Shown: one piece after another, positions 45,181-54,729 of the stretch | How the letters are laid out: the number at the start of each line of letters is the position of its first letter | How positions within the stretch are numbered: the first letter of the stretch is position 1 | Assembly: GCA_964204605.1 (NCBI GenBank) | Contig: OZ123195.1 | Location: forward strand, 1,054,001-1,118,000 | Length of the DNA: 64,000 bases | Direction of reading: 5' to 3' | From: UBA961 sp014191195 | GTDB lineage: Bacteria > Bacteroidota > Ignavibacteria > Kapaibacteriales > UBA961 | Program-made: the position numbers and the translations under genes | The notes under the pieces: model-generated | Databases searched by the model: none | Told to the model about the DNA's origin: nothing | What the model saw: only the letters and a program-made list of their open reading frames with translations

Positions 45181-45280
45181 AAGCAGAACATCAGTATAAA
45201 TACTATCCTTATTACAGAAATCAAATTCTTATATTAGCTCACAATTTTTCTCCTTTTTTTTCTTTGCAGCATAAGAAATA

Positions 45281-46282
45281 ATGAGCTTGAACATAGCAAT
45301 TGTAGGATCGACTGGCTTAGTTGGAAGAACTATGTTGAAGGTTCTTGAAGAAAGAAATCTTCCTATTTCTTCACTCACTTTATTGGCATCAGCTGCCTCT
45401 AGTGGTAAGACTCAAATATTTAAAGGACAATCAATACCTGTTCAAGAATTAACTGAGCATTCTTTTGAACATATTGATATTGCATTATTTTCTGCTGGTG
45501 GTGCAATAAGTAAAAAATATGCAAAAATTGCTGCTAGTAATGGTTGCATTGTGATTGATAATTCATCCGCATGGAGAATGGATCAAGATGTTCCGTTGAT
45601 TGTTCCTGAAGTTAATCCCGAGCAAATCCCCTTTCACAAGAATATTATTGCTAATCCTAATTGTTCTACAATACAATTAGTTCTTGCTTTACAGCCTTTA
45701 CATACAATGTTTGGTATCAAAAGAGTAATTGTATCTACATATCAATCTGTAAGTGGAGCTGGGCAAAAAGGGATTGACCAATTAACCGATGAATTAGCAG
45801 GCAAAGAACCAAGTGCAAGGATTTCAGAATTTCCATTGGCATTTAATACGGTATTTCATCCTAAAAAAGAAAATAAGATTGGTTATTTTACAGAAGAAGA
45901 AGATAAAATCATCTATGAAACAAAAAGAATTATGGGGATTAAACATTTACCTATAGCAGTTACTTGTGTACGTATACCAACAATAGGTGGACATGGTGAA
46001 TCAGTTCTGGTAGAATTAGAAAATAAAGTAGAATTAACTGATATCATCAAAGTATTCAGTAATAGTAAAGGAATCGTTCTTCAAGATGAAGATAACTCAG
46101 CATTTGCTCCAATGCCTATATATTGTCAAGGAAAAGACGAAGTATTTATCGGAAGAATAAGAAAAGATCCTTCTTCTGATAATGGCATTATGTTTTGGAT
46201 TGTTGCAGATAATCTTAGAAAAGGAGCAGCCACAAATGCTGTTCAAATTGCAGAATTATTAATAGCCCATACAGCATTATGA
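45281..46282 (+). CDS. asd: Aspartate-semialdehyde dehydrogenase
   Basis: Makes L-aspartate-4-semialdehyde from aspartyl phosphate for lysine, threonine and diaminopimelate synthesis. NADPH binding is at IVGSTGLVGRTMLKVLEERN (8-27). The catalytic Cys128 is in NPNCST. Also present are AGGAISKKYA, NTVFHPKKEN, CVRIPTIGGHGESV with the active-site His, and a C-terminal DNLRKGAATNAVQIAELL. Length 333 aa. It overlaps the next gene by ATGA and so leads an envelope-building run with the guanylyltransferase and alr. Confidence 0.96.
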   Translation: MSLNIAIVGSTGLVGRTMLKVLEERNLPISSLTLLASAASSGKTQIFKGQSIPVQELTEHSFEHIDIALFSAGGAISKKYAKIAASNGCIVIDNSSAWRMDQDVPLIVPEVNPEQIPFHKNIIANPNCSTIQLVLALQPLHTMFGIKRVIVSTYQSVSGAGQKGIDQLTDELAGKEPSARISEFPLAFNTVFHPKKENKIGYFTEEEDKIIYETKRIMGIKHLPIAVTCVRIPTIGGHGESVLVELENKVELTDIIKVFSNSKGIVLQDEDNSAFAPMPIYCQGKDEVFIGRIRKDPSSDNGIMFWIVADNLRKGAATNAVQIAELLIAHTAL

Positions 46283-47376
46283 AAAACGTAGCAATTATCA
46301 TGGCAGGTGGCGCTGGAGAACGTTTCTGGCCACTTAGCCGAAAAAAGAATCCGAAGCAATTGTTAAAACTTTTTTCAGATAAAACGATGTTAGAAGAAGC
46401 AATTGATAGAATTACTTCTGTTGTAGATAGACAAGATATTTATATCATTACTAATACGATGTTAAAAACTAGCATAAGTAAAGAATTACCTGATTTTCCT
46501 GAAGAAAACATTATTGCAGAACCTACTAAAATGAATACCGCACCCTGTTTGGCATTAGGTTTATCAATGTTGTTGTCTAGATATACATTACCTGCTCATG
46601 AGATAATTGCCGGCGTTTTTACAGCAGATCATTTTATTAGACCTTTAAACAAGTTTGCTGATGATATACAGACAGCATATGAATGTGCTGGTAAACATCC
46701 TTATCTTGTAACTTTAGGCATTCCACCTAGTAGACCCGAAATTGGCTATGGATATATAGAATCTGGTAGCCCCATAGAAGCACAAAATCCAGTTTTGTCT
46801 GTGGTCAGTTTTAGAGAAAAACCAGATATCAATACTGCCTTATCTTTTATGTCTGCAGGGACTTTTTTTTGGAATAGCGGAATGTTCTTTTATCGTTTGG
46901 ATACATTTTCACAGGCTATTGGTAGTACAATGCCAATAACATATGAGTTCATGAATAAGATAACTGAGTATTTGTGCAATGAAAATGGAGACATTCACGA
47001 TGAAAAGACAGCCTCTTTCTTTAATAAAATGGAAGCAACAAGTATAGATTATGGTGTCTTAGAAAAGATATCAAATGTAGCAGTATTACAAGCATCTTTT
47101 CTATGGGATGACGTTGGGTCTTGGGATGCATTAGCACGATTAGGTGAAAGTAATCATCATAATTCTATTGAACATGGAAATATTATATCTATTGACACCA
47201 AAGAATCAATTCTATGGAATGAGCATCCTGAAATCCTCTTAACTTCTGTAGGCACAGAGAATATGACAATTATTCTTACTAAAGATGCCCTATTAGTGTG
47301 TCCAATACAGCAAGCGCAGCAAGTAAAGCTTATAGTACAGCAATTAAAAAACAATGATTTGGAACATCTTCTCTAG
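46279..47376 (+). CDS. Mannose-1-phosphate guanylyltransferase
   Basis: Makes GDP-mannose from mannose-1-phosphate and GTP for surface glycans. The GTP loop GGAGERFWPLSRKKNPKQ is at 10-27. TADHFIRP, GYGYIESG, FREKPD, and WNSGMFFYR follow, with DYGVLEK and WDDVGSWDAL near the end. The 365-aa length covers the transferase alone; the C-terminal phosphomannose isomerase domain of type II enzymes is absent. It overlaps asd and lies 18 bp before alr. Confidence 0.94.
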   Translation: MKNVAIIMAGGAGERFWPLSRKKNPKQLLKLFSDKTMLEEAIDRITSVVDRQDIYIITNTMLKTSISKELPDFPEENIIAEPTKMNTAPCLALGLSMLLSRYTLPAHEIIAGVFTADHFIRPLNKFADDIQTAYECAGKHPYLVTLGIPPSRPEIGYGYIESGSPIEAQNPVLSVVSFREKPDINTALSFMSAGTFFWNSGMFFYRLDTFSQAIGSTMPITYEFMNKITEYLCNENGDIHDEKTASFFNKMEATSIDYGVLEKISNVAVLQASFLWDDVGSWDALARLGESNHHNSIEHGNIISIDTKESILWNEHPEILLTSVGTENMTIILTKDALLVCPIQQAQQVKLIVQQLKNNDLEHLL

Positions 47377-47394
47377 TTATCCATTGATATTATC

Positions 47395-48504
47395 ATGATT
47401 TTTCATTCCACACAAGCAATTATAAAGGAATCTGCCTTTGTACATAATGTGCAATCAATCCGAGCATTGATTGGCTCTGATATCCATATTATGGCTATGG
47501 TTAAGGCAAATGCTTATGGACATGGAATAATAGAAACATCTAGAATTCTTTCATCTTTAGGGATTGATTGCTTGGGTGTAGCATTTTCTTCGGAAGCTGT
47601 ACTTCTTAGACAAGCTGGGATAACCTTCCCAATCATCATGATGACACCTCCAGAAGATGAAGATATATATGCAATTATCAAGTATTCAATTGAAACTGTT
47701 ATATGTACGGAACATCATCTTAGGGAATTATCTAAGCAAGCAAAGGAAAAAAATGCACTCATAAAAGTTCATACCTATATCGATACTGGAATGCATAGAG
47801 ATGGATTTGATCCATCTCATACACTTCAATTTATTGAGCTTCTACATTCATTCTCGAATTTACAATGGGTGGGCATCTGTACACATCTTGCAACATCAGA
47901 TTCATCTTATACTTCATTTATGGATAAGCAATTATCTATATTTTATCAATGCATAGAACAGCTTAAACAACATGGATATACTATACCAAGAATTCATATA
48001 AGTAATTCAGCAGGAATGATTAGAAAACCGTTATATGCAGCTGGTATGGTAAGATTGGGTTTGTCTTTATATGGATATAATGTCATTGGTGATATTGAAG
48101 TACCTGATCTATTACCTGTAATGAGCATTGAATCCAGGGTTTTATCTCTTAGAAGAATAAAGAAAGGAGAATCTGTAAGTTATGGTAGATCTTTTGTAGC
48201 ACATACTGATACGACAATTGCTACAATACCAATTGGATATGGTGATGGATTATTCAGACATTTATCCAATAAAGTATCATTTATCATAAATGGAAAATTT
48301 TATCCTGTTATTGGCAATATATGTATGGATGAATGCATGGTAAATATTGGAGATGATCCATGCAGTGTATCTGATACAGTTATTATTATTGGGTCACAGG
48401 GAGAATGTTCTCAGAATGCAAAAGATATAGCTAATATTATAGGCACTATCCCCTATGAGATAACAACAGCTATATCCAGTAGAGTGCCAAGAAGAATTGA
48501 ATAA
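47395..48504 (+). CDS. alr: Alanine racemase
   Basis: Interconverts L- and D-alanine for peptidoglycan. PLP Lys37 lies in MVKANAYGHG. Other signatures are YIDTGMHRDGF, CTHLATSDS, HISNSAGM, VRLGLSLYGY and VSYGRSF with catalytic Tyr263. Length 369 aa, normal. The last base of its stop abuts the stop of the convergent symporter gene with no spacer, and no hairpin is visible between them. It is likely cotranscribed with asd and the guanylyltransferase. Confidence 0.96.
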   Translation: MIFHSTQAIIKESAFVHNVQSIRALIGSDIHIMAMVKANAYGHGIIETSRILSSLGIDCLGVAFSSEAVLLRQAGITFPIIMMTPPEDEDIYAIIKYSIETVICTEHHLRELSKQAKEKNALIKVHTYIDTGMHRDGFDPSHTLQFIELLHSFSNLQWVGICTHLATSDSSYTSFMDKQLSIFYQCIEQLKQHGYTIPRIHISNSAGMIRKPLYAAGMVRLGLSLYGYNVIGDIEVPDLLPVMSIESRVLSLRRIKKGESVSYGRSFVAHTDTTIATIPIGYGDGLFRHLSNKVSFIINGKFYPVIGNICMDECMVNIGDDPCSVSDTVIIIGSQGECSQNAKDIANIIGTIPYEITTAISSRVPRRIE

Positions 48505-49854
48505 TTATCCTTGTTTAGCAGCTTCTGCTAAGGCTATCTCACCTTCTTGAGTATCTAAAAAAATTTCATCTGGAGTACCAAATACACGTGCTCTTTGATC
48601 ATCGAACTCACCTTCCCAACGGGCAATAACAACTGTAGCTAAACAATTCCCCAAAAGGTTTACAGATGTTCTAGCCATATCCATTAATTCATCTATACCA
48701 AATATCATTGCAACGCCTAATGCGCCAATCCCAGGTGGTAAAAAAGTAGACAAAGTAGCCAATAAAATAACCAATGAAGCTCTTGGAACTGCAGCCACAC
48801 CTTTAGAGGTTATCATTAATGAAAGCATCATCATTAACTGTTGTTCAAATGTAAATGTAAATCCTGCAACAGTGGTAGATGCGGCTTGAGCAACAAATAC
48901 AGATGCCATGGCCAAATACAGAGTAGTTCCATCTAAATTGAAACTATAACCAGCTGGCATTACAAATCCAACAATACGTTTTGGTACACCAAATCTTTCC
49001 ATTGCTTCCATTGCTTTAGGTAAAGCAGACTCACTACTGGTTGTAACAAAAGCTAGAATAAAAGGCTCTCTCACCGCTTTTAAAAATGGTTTAATAGGAA
49101 CCCTTGCAATTAACATTACAGTACCCAATACAAAGACAACAAATAGTACCAATGCAGCATATAATGAAATGACAAGTAATCCTAAATTTGAAAGTATATG
49201 TAATCCTTGATGACTAATCGTAACAGCCATTGCTGCCCCAACACCAAATGGAGCAAATTTCATGATAAAGCCAGTAAATGTAAACATTACCTGAGCTAAA
49301 GATTCACAGAATTCAATAATAGGCTTACCCTTTGAACCTATTGCAGTTACAGCCATTGCAAATAAAATTGAAAATGCTACAATTTGTAAAACATCTCCCT
49401 TTGCCATTGATTCTATAATACTTGAAGGAAAAACATGGATAATAGTTTCAATCAATGTTTTAGGATGATTTTCAGCGATTTTTCCAAGAAGTCCGGGATC
49501 ACCTTGCAAGGTAATACCATCACCAGGACGAATAATATTGACAACAGCTAAACCTAGAAATAATGCAATTGTAGTAACAATTTCAAAGTACAATAATGCT
49601 TTAGCTCCCATTCTTCCTACTTTTTTTAAATCTCCCCCACCTGCAATTCCAATAACTATTGTCGCAAAAACTAGAGGTGCAATAATAGATTTGATTAGGC
49701 TAAGAAAAATATCACGTACAAAGGATAATTGAGAAGAAAATTGAGGTGCAAGCCAACCAGCAAGAATCCCAACTATCAAGCCTAAAAAGATTTGTTTAGT
49801 TAATGATAGATGCCACCATTTTTTCTGTTCTGTTTGTAGAATTGCAGTATTCAT
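48505..49854 (-). CDS. Dicarboxylate/amino acid:cation symporter (DAACS/SLC1 family)
   Basis: A 449-aa transporter with eight spans and two re-entrant hairpins. Typical features are the FLSLIKSIIAPLVFATIVIGI stretch in TM3, the serine-rich hairpin FVTTSSESALPKAMEAMERFG, the substrate and cation site GYSFNLDGTTLYLAMASVFVAQA, and DELMDMARTSVNLLGNCLATVVIARWEGE near the end. It should import glutamate, aspartate or C4-dicarboxylates with H+ or Na+; the specific substrate is not visible. Transcribed with or just after the beta-propeller gene, whose promoter lies at 50983. Confidence 0.94.
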   Translation of the reverse strand: MNTAILQTEQKKWWHLSLTKQIFLGLIVGILAGWLAPQFSSQLSFVRDIFLSLIKSIIAPLVFATIVIGIAGGGDLKKVGRMGAKALLYFEIVTTIALFLGLAVVNIIRPGDGITLQGDPGLLGKIAENHPKTLIETIIHVFPSSIIESMAKGDVLQIVAFSILFAMAVTAIGSKGKPIIEFCESLAQVMFTFTGFIMKFAPFGVGAAMAVTISHQGLHILSNLGLLVISLYAALVLFVVFVLGTVMLIARVPIKPFLKAVREPFILAFVTTSSESALPKAMEAMERFGVPKRIVGFVMPAGYSFNLDGTTLYLAMASVFVAQAASTTVAGFTFTFEQQLMMMLSLMITSKGVAAVPRASLVILLATLSTFLPPGIGALGVAMIFGIDELMDMARTSVNLLGNCLATVVIARWEGEFDDQRARVFGTPDEIFLDTQEGEIALAEAAKQG

Positions 49855-49876
49855 AATAATTTGATTAGGTAAATAA

Positions 49877-50950
49877 TTAATCGATCCAGTCGGCTATAAA
49901 AATATTGGTATCACCTGGTTTTTTATTATATCTATTAGAACAGAATACAATTTTTTTTCCATCACGTGTAAACATTGGGAATCCATCAAAATCTTCTGAG
50001 AATGTTATACGTTCTAAGCCTGTGCCATCAATATTAATCATATATATGTCAAAATTTCTACCTTTAGAGTCTTGCATATTAGAACAAAATATGATGCGCT
50101 TTCCATCCGGATGAAAGAATGGTGCAAAATTAGCAGCACCATTATTGGTTATTTGCTGTTTATTCGAACCATCAGCATCCATTATATAAATTTCTAACTT
50201 CGATGGTTTTACTAGATTTTCATCAAGCAAATTTTTATATGCTTTTAATTGATCGTCTTTTGGTCTGGATGCTCTAAAGACAATTTTTTTTGAATCTGCA
50301 CTATAAAATGCGCCACCATCATAACCAGGTTCAAATGTTAGTCTCTTAACATTTGAACCATTTATGTCACAAGAATATAACTCAATATCTCCATCCCTCA
50401 TAGAAGTAAAAATGATCTTTTTTCCATCTGGTGAAACAGTAGCTTCGGCATCATAATCTGGGATAAGTGTAATTGTCCTTACCTGTTTTCCGGTAGCAGT
50501 ATCTGCATACATAATATCATATGATGGTAATAAAGGCCATACATATCCTTTAGACATATCAGGTGGCGGTGGACAATCAATATCATTATAAGCAGTAGTG
50601 GCAAAAAGAACGTCTCCATTTGGCATAAAAAAACTACAAGTAGTTCTTCCTTGGCCATTTGAAATTTGTTTCATTCCTTTACCGTCAATATCCATAATAA
50701 AAATCTGATCACATCCATCGGACTTTACTCTTCTTTGAAATGAAAGCATTTTATCGTCAAATGAAAAATATGCTTCTGCATTTTCGCCCTCGAAAGTCAG
50801 CATTTTTATATTAGCAAAGTGCTTTTCCTGAGCTAAATATTGAGAATCTGTAAGTAATACTCCTTGGCTTTTACCATATTGATGAGCAAGGACTAAAACA
50901 CATAATGCTGTCACAAAATATCTACATTGTTTATTACTTATCGTAGCCAT
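49877..50950 (-). CDS. Secreted TolB-like beta-propeller (PD40) protein
   Basis: 357 aa. A signal peptide spans about 1-29 (FVTALCVLVLAHQYGKSQ). The rest is a TolB-like six-bladed propeller made of PD40 repeats. Examples are IFIMDIDGKGMKQISNG, ELYSCDINGSNVKRLTFE, IYIMDADGSNKQQITNNG and IYMINIDGTGLERITFS. TolB N-terminal domain and Tol-Pal partners are absent, so a general periplasmic or surface scaffold is likely. It starts its own transcript from the consensus promoter at 50983 and may carry the symporter gene 22 bp downstream. Confidence 0.85.
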   Translation of the reverse strand: MATISNKQCRYFVTALCVLVLAHQYGKSQGVLLTDSQYLAQEKHFANIKMLTFEGENAEAYFSFDDKMLSFQRRVKSDGCDQIFIMDIDGKGMKQISNGQGRTTCSFFMPNGDVLFATTAYNDIDCPPPPDMSKGYVWPLLPSYDIMYADTATGKQVRTITLIPDYDAEATVSPDGKKIIFTSMRDGDIELYSCDINGSNVKRLTFEPGYDGGAFYSADSKKIVFRASRPKDDQLKAYKNLLDENLVKPSKLEIYIMDADGSNKQQITNNGAANFAPFFHPDGKRIIFCSNMQDSKGRNFDIYMINIDGTGLERITFSEDFDGFPMFTRDGKKIVFCSNRYNKKPGDTNIFIADWID

Positions 50951-50982
50951 AAATATTCCTGTATATATATAATTGTATAGCG

Positions 50983-51013
50983 CAAAAATAGAGTATTACA
51001 CTGCAAGGCCAAA
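50983..51013 (-). promoter_or_regulatory. Bacteroidota-type promoter for the beta-propeller gene
   Basis: On the minus strand TTTG (51013-51010) is followed after exactly 19 bp by TATTTTTG (50990-50983). This is the best match in the window to the Bacteroidota -33/-7 consensus. The ATG at 50950 is 32 bp downstream of the -7 box. Confidence 0.65.
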
Positions 51014-51086
51014 TTTTATGAAGTTTCTTTATTAAAGACTACTTTATGACTAATTTACCTTAATTATTGTCCATATGCCGAATTAT

Positions 51087-51854
51087 ATGAATATTTTATT
51101 ATCAAAAATCACGATAATTTTATGTTTATGCATGATATGCATAGGATGTAATCCTGTACAAAGTGATATAAAAATAGAAGAAACTTTATATACAATTTCG
51201 GGTTCGGTTAAGTTATTGAGAGAGGATAATTCAATTGATATTATCAAAAATGGTGTTATCATAAATCAAGTTGGGACAAATAATTCCACAAATTCTGAAT
51301 CATCTGGTAAATGGACTCTAAAGAATATCCCTAAAGGTGTGTACACATTATCATTTGTAAAAAGTGGTTTCTCTGAATTTCGATATTTTAATATAGTTGT
51401 TGATGGAAATAAATCTAATGATCTTTCACAAATTACATTAGCACAAATACCTCAATTTACTGTTAATAATATTGAAACATTTTTAACGGATGATAATACT
51501 TTTGTCCAGATCAATTGTTCAGTTTCTAAATATGCTTCTCAAACAAGAAGAGTAATTCTTTTCTTTGATAAATTAAATGAATCATATATAAACCCACAGA
51601 TTTATGATTTCTATTCTATCGATTTAACAATTCCAGCAAATGAAAATTCCGGTGTCTTAAAAATTCCTATTCAGAGATTAATTCTCAATGGATTTTCTAA
51701 TGGATCAAAAGTATATGTTGCTGCCTATGGTATATCCAGATTTGAAGCTACTTCAGAAGGTTCCTTTGTTTCTCAAAATCCTTTGAATGGTAAAACGATT
51801 TTTTGGAATTATAGCTCACCTGCATTTGTTAATTTTTTTTTACTTCCTAATTAA
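51087..51854 (+). CDS. Lipoprotein with carboxypeptidase-regulatory-like domain
   Basis: A 255-aa lipoprotein. The signal runs to the lipobox CIGC (Cys21). Residues ~37-105 form a carboxypeptidase-regulatory-like fold (YTISGSVKLLRED, GKWTLKNIPKGVYTLSFVKSGF). The C-terminal half is a beta domain of unknown family. ATG 51087 (MNILLSK) gives the shorter n-region; ATG 51075 is also possible. It is followed 30 bp later by the secreted protease and probably shares its transcript. Confidence 0.75.
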   Translation: MNILLSKITIILCLCMICIGCNPVQSDIKIEETLYTISGSVKLLREDNSIDIIKNGVIINQVGTNNSTNSESSGKWTLKNIPKGVYTLSFVKSGFSEFRYFNIVVDGNKSNDLSQITLAQIPQFTVNNIETFLTDDNTFVQINCSVSKYASQTRRVILFFDKLNESYINPQIYDFYSIDLTIPANENSGVLKIPIQRLILNGFSNGSKVYVAAYGISRFEATSEGSFVSQNPLNGKTIFWNYSSPAFVNFFLLPN

Positions 51855-51884
51855 TGTGATCTTATCATTTTTTTTGATTATTTC

Positions 51885-54692
51885 ATGAATAAAAAGATAC
51901 ATATACTAAGCATCTTCTGTCTAATACATTTCTTCATATTTGCAGATTTATTGTCTCAAAATGTTAAAGATAGAAGTATCAATATCAGATTGAAGAAAGG
52001 AAGCTCAAAACAGCAATTACTTCTTGCTTTAGACTCTCTTACTTTACCAATTTTTGAACAGTATACGCTTCAATCATTTGTACCCTCTGCCATAATCAAT
52101 CAAGAGTACATTAGTTCTCAAGCTCTTTACATGAAATCACGTTCTTTTGATAATATATTAAGAACATATTCATGTACTTTTACGCAATCAATATCTCCTA
52201 TTTTTATTTGTGACTATGTAAAAAAACATATAGACATTATTGACATTGCTGAACCACGTTATCTTGAATCTACTCAATACACTCCAAATGATGCTGATAT
52301 ACATCTACAATCCTTTTTTGAAACAGTAAAAGCATTTTCTGCATGGGATATCTATCAAGGCGATACTTCAATAGTAATTGCTATTGTCGATAATGGATTT
52401 CAACAAAATCACATTGACTTAAAAGATAATATTGCAATTAACTGGAAAGAGATCGAGAATAATGAAATAGATGACGATAATAATGGCATTGTAGACGATT
52501 TTAAAGGCGCAAATATGGCTTGGCCAAATGATGGTTCTCAAGCTGGAAGTACCTATAATTCTACAGATGGACATGGCACAATGGTGGCTGGCGTTGCTGC
52601 TGCAACATGGAATAATTCCATAGGCATAGCAGGAGCAGCTGCAAAGTGTAGGTTTTTTCCAATCAAAGCTGGAAAAGAAGGTTCAGACCGTGTGGAATAT
52701 GGCTATGAAAGTATTCTATATGCTGTTTTACGGGGTTTTCATATCATAAATTGTAGTTGGGGTTCTGCAAATTCATTTTCTGAAATCAATCAATCTATCA
52801 TTGATTTTGCCTGCGAGCAAGATGTACTAATAATTGCAAGTGGCGGAAATGATAGGAATAGGGCTCCTTTTTATCCTGCTGGATATAAAGGAGTACTTGG
52901 TGTTGGGGAAACAGATTTAAGTGATGCAAAGACTAATGGTTCGTCTTATGGTTGGCATATTGGCATTATGGCTCCGGGATATATGGTTCAGACAACAGAT
53001 AATGATATTAATTCCTATACAATAGCAAGTGGAACTTCATTTGCATCACCAATAATTTCTGCTTGTGCTGCTTTAGTAAAAGGAAAATTTCCAGATGCTA
53101 CTATGCACATGATTCATAAACATATACAACAAACAAGTGATAATATTTCTTTGTCTAATACTCTTTACCCTGGAATGATTCCCGGCAGAGTAAACTTTAA
53201 AAAAGCGCTGGATTATCATCCAAATACCTTTCCAATCATTTCCATAAAAGATTGGAATATGTATAATACAAAAGGTACTAGATTTAAGGTTGGTGACACA
53301 GTATTTTTAAAGCTTTCACTAGAAAATATTTTCACATCCATTGCAAAAAATACTACTGTTAACATTTCTTCACTCACAGATTTTTTTGAACCTGTTCGTA
53401 TTATTGATTCAGTAATATATATAGATAAGATAGATCCCAATTCAACGATTATCATTGATAGTATACGAATTTTCATCAAAGAATCCAGCGATGCATCTTT
53501 TTTATTAAAAGCAGATATTTCATCTGAAAATAAAGTGTTTCCATATACACTCATTCCTTATCGTCCTATACCATCAATCACAAGTTTTAATACAGATAAT
53601 CTATCTTTTTCTTTAGGTGATTATGGGTCTTTAGGATTTATAGGTGATAGAACGATAGGCAATACAGGAAATGAAAGTTTTGATGGATTAGGTTTTATGA
53701 TAAAAAATATTGGGTCGATACTTTATTCTGGAGGAATTATCGCCAATTCAGGTGATAAAATTCTTAAAGGTTTTGCATCTGAATCTAATTTTGAGCCAAG
53801 CAAACGCTTCGAAAACAACTCAATCGGAGCATCAATGTTGCTTACAGACAGTTTAAATCCTGATTATCTAAAAATTGGATTAACTGTTAAACAAACTATT
53901 ACCTCTTTAAAAAGTAATGCAGTAACTATAAAATATACTCTGTATAACACGAGTGATCAACCTATAATCAATCCTGGATTAGCATTGTATGCCGATTGGG
54001 ATATAGGGAATTATGGAAGAGAAAATAAAGTTGAACTTTTTACAGAAAGTATCCCAGAAGAACTTAGAATAAGAGCTCAAGCAGAAATTGCATATCGTGA
54101 AGGAACATATAATAATAAACCTTATCCATTTATTGGAATGGTAACGATTGCATCCAGCAAAGAATCTTCTTTCTTTCCTCAATCCGCTGGTATTAATTCA
54201 GGAACATTCGAAGGATTAGATGCAGATTTCGCTGGGCTTTTTAATAGCAATTCTTCTGTACAATTTCCCTCTAAAGGCGATATTTCCATTTTTAGTGGAG
54301 GTAGTTTTAAAAAGGTATTATCTAAAGGAGATTCTGCGGAATTTTATATCATTTTAGCTGCAGATACGCTTAAGAATAATGTAGGACAAATTATCAGAAA
54401 TACGATTAATGATATAGAGTATATTTCTTCTGTTAATAATGATAGTAATACTTTAAAATTTTGTATTGGTAGATACATTGATTTTATTAATTTGGACAAT
54501 GAATTACAACATTTTCCAAATTTTTATTCTATAGAAATTTTTAATGTGCAAGGTGAAAGGGTGTTTATTAGTCTTGATAATAATCATTCAATACAAAATG
54601 AATTTGCAGCGTGTACATCAGGTATCTATCAGGTACTTTTAACTGATAAAAAATGTAACATAATTAGTGTTACGATGTCTTGCGTTAAATAA
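51885..54692 (+). CDS. Secreted subtilisin-like serine protease (S8) with T9SS-like tail
   Basis: 935 aa. A signal peptide (to ~25) is followed by a propeptide region to about residue 140. The S8 catalytic domain has Asp169 in IVDNGF, His230 in DGHGTMVAG, oxyanion Asn322 in SGGNDRN, and Ser385 in SGTSFASP. All catalytic residues are present. After ~430 come beta domains, and the last ~55 residues resemble a T9SS type-A tail (IEIFNVQGERVFISL, TSGIYQVLLTDKK), although the final residues are unusual (VTMSCVK). A secreted or surface protease is likely. The 1075-aa SBBP protein follows 37 bp later. Confidence 0.9.
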   Translation: MNKKIHILSIFCLIHFFIFADLLSQNVKDRSINIRLKKGSSKQQLLLALDSLTLPIFEQYTLQSFVPSAIINQEYISSQALYMKSRSFDNILRTYSCTFTQSISPIFICDYVKKHIDIIDIAEPRYLESTQYTPNDADIHLQSFFETVKAFSAWDIYQGDTSIVIAIVDNGFQQNHIDLKDNIAINWKEIENNEIDDDNNGIVDDFKGANMAWPNDGSQAGSTYNSTDGHGTMVAGVAAATWNNSIGIAGAAAKCRFFPIKAGKEGSDRVEYGYESILYAVLRGFHIINCSWGSANSFSEINQSIIDFACEQDVLIIASGGNDRNRAPFYPAGYKGVLGVGETDLSDAKTNGSSYGWHIGIMAPGYMVQTTDNDINSYTIASGTSFASPIISACAALVKGKFPDATMHMIHKHIQQTSDNISLSNTLYPGMIPGRVNFKKALDYHPNTFPIISIKDWNMYNTKGTRFKVGDTVFLKLSLENIFTSIAKNTTVNISSLTDFFEPVRIIDSVIYIDKIDPNSTIIIDSIRIFIKESSDASFLLKADISSENKVFPYTLIPYRPIPSITSFNTDNLSFSLGDYGSLGFIGDRTIGNTGNESFDGLGFMIKNIGSILYSGGIIANSGDKILKGFASESNFEPSKRFENNSIGASMLLTDSLNPDYLKIGLTVKQTITSLKSNAVTIKYTLYNTSDQPIINPGLALYADWDIGNYGRENKVELFTESIPEELRIRAQAEIAYREGTYNNKPYPFIGMVTIASSKESSFFPQSAGINSGTFEGLDADFAGLFNSNSSVQFPSKGDISIFSGGSFKKVLSKGDSAEFYIILAADTLKNNVGQIIRNTINDIEYISSVNNDSNTLKFCIGRYIDFINLDNELQHFPNFYSIEIFNVQGERVFISLDNNHSIQNEFAACTSGIYQVLLTDKKCNIISVTMSCVK

Positions 54693-54729
54693 TCAAAGTG
54701 ACATTATATTTTCTTTATACGGAGCTCTT

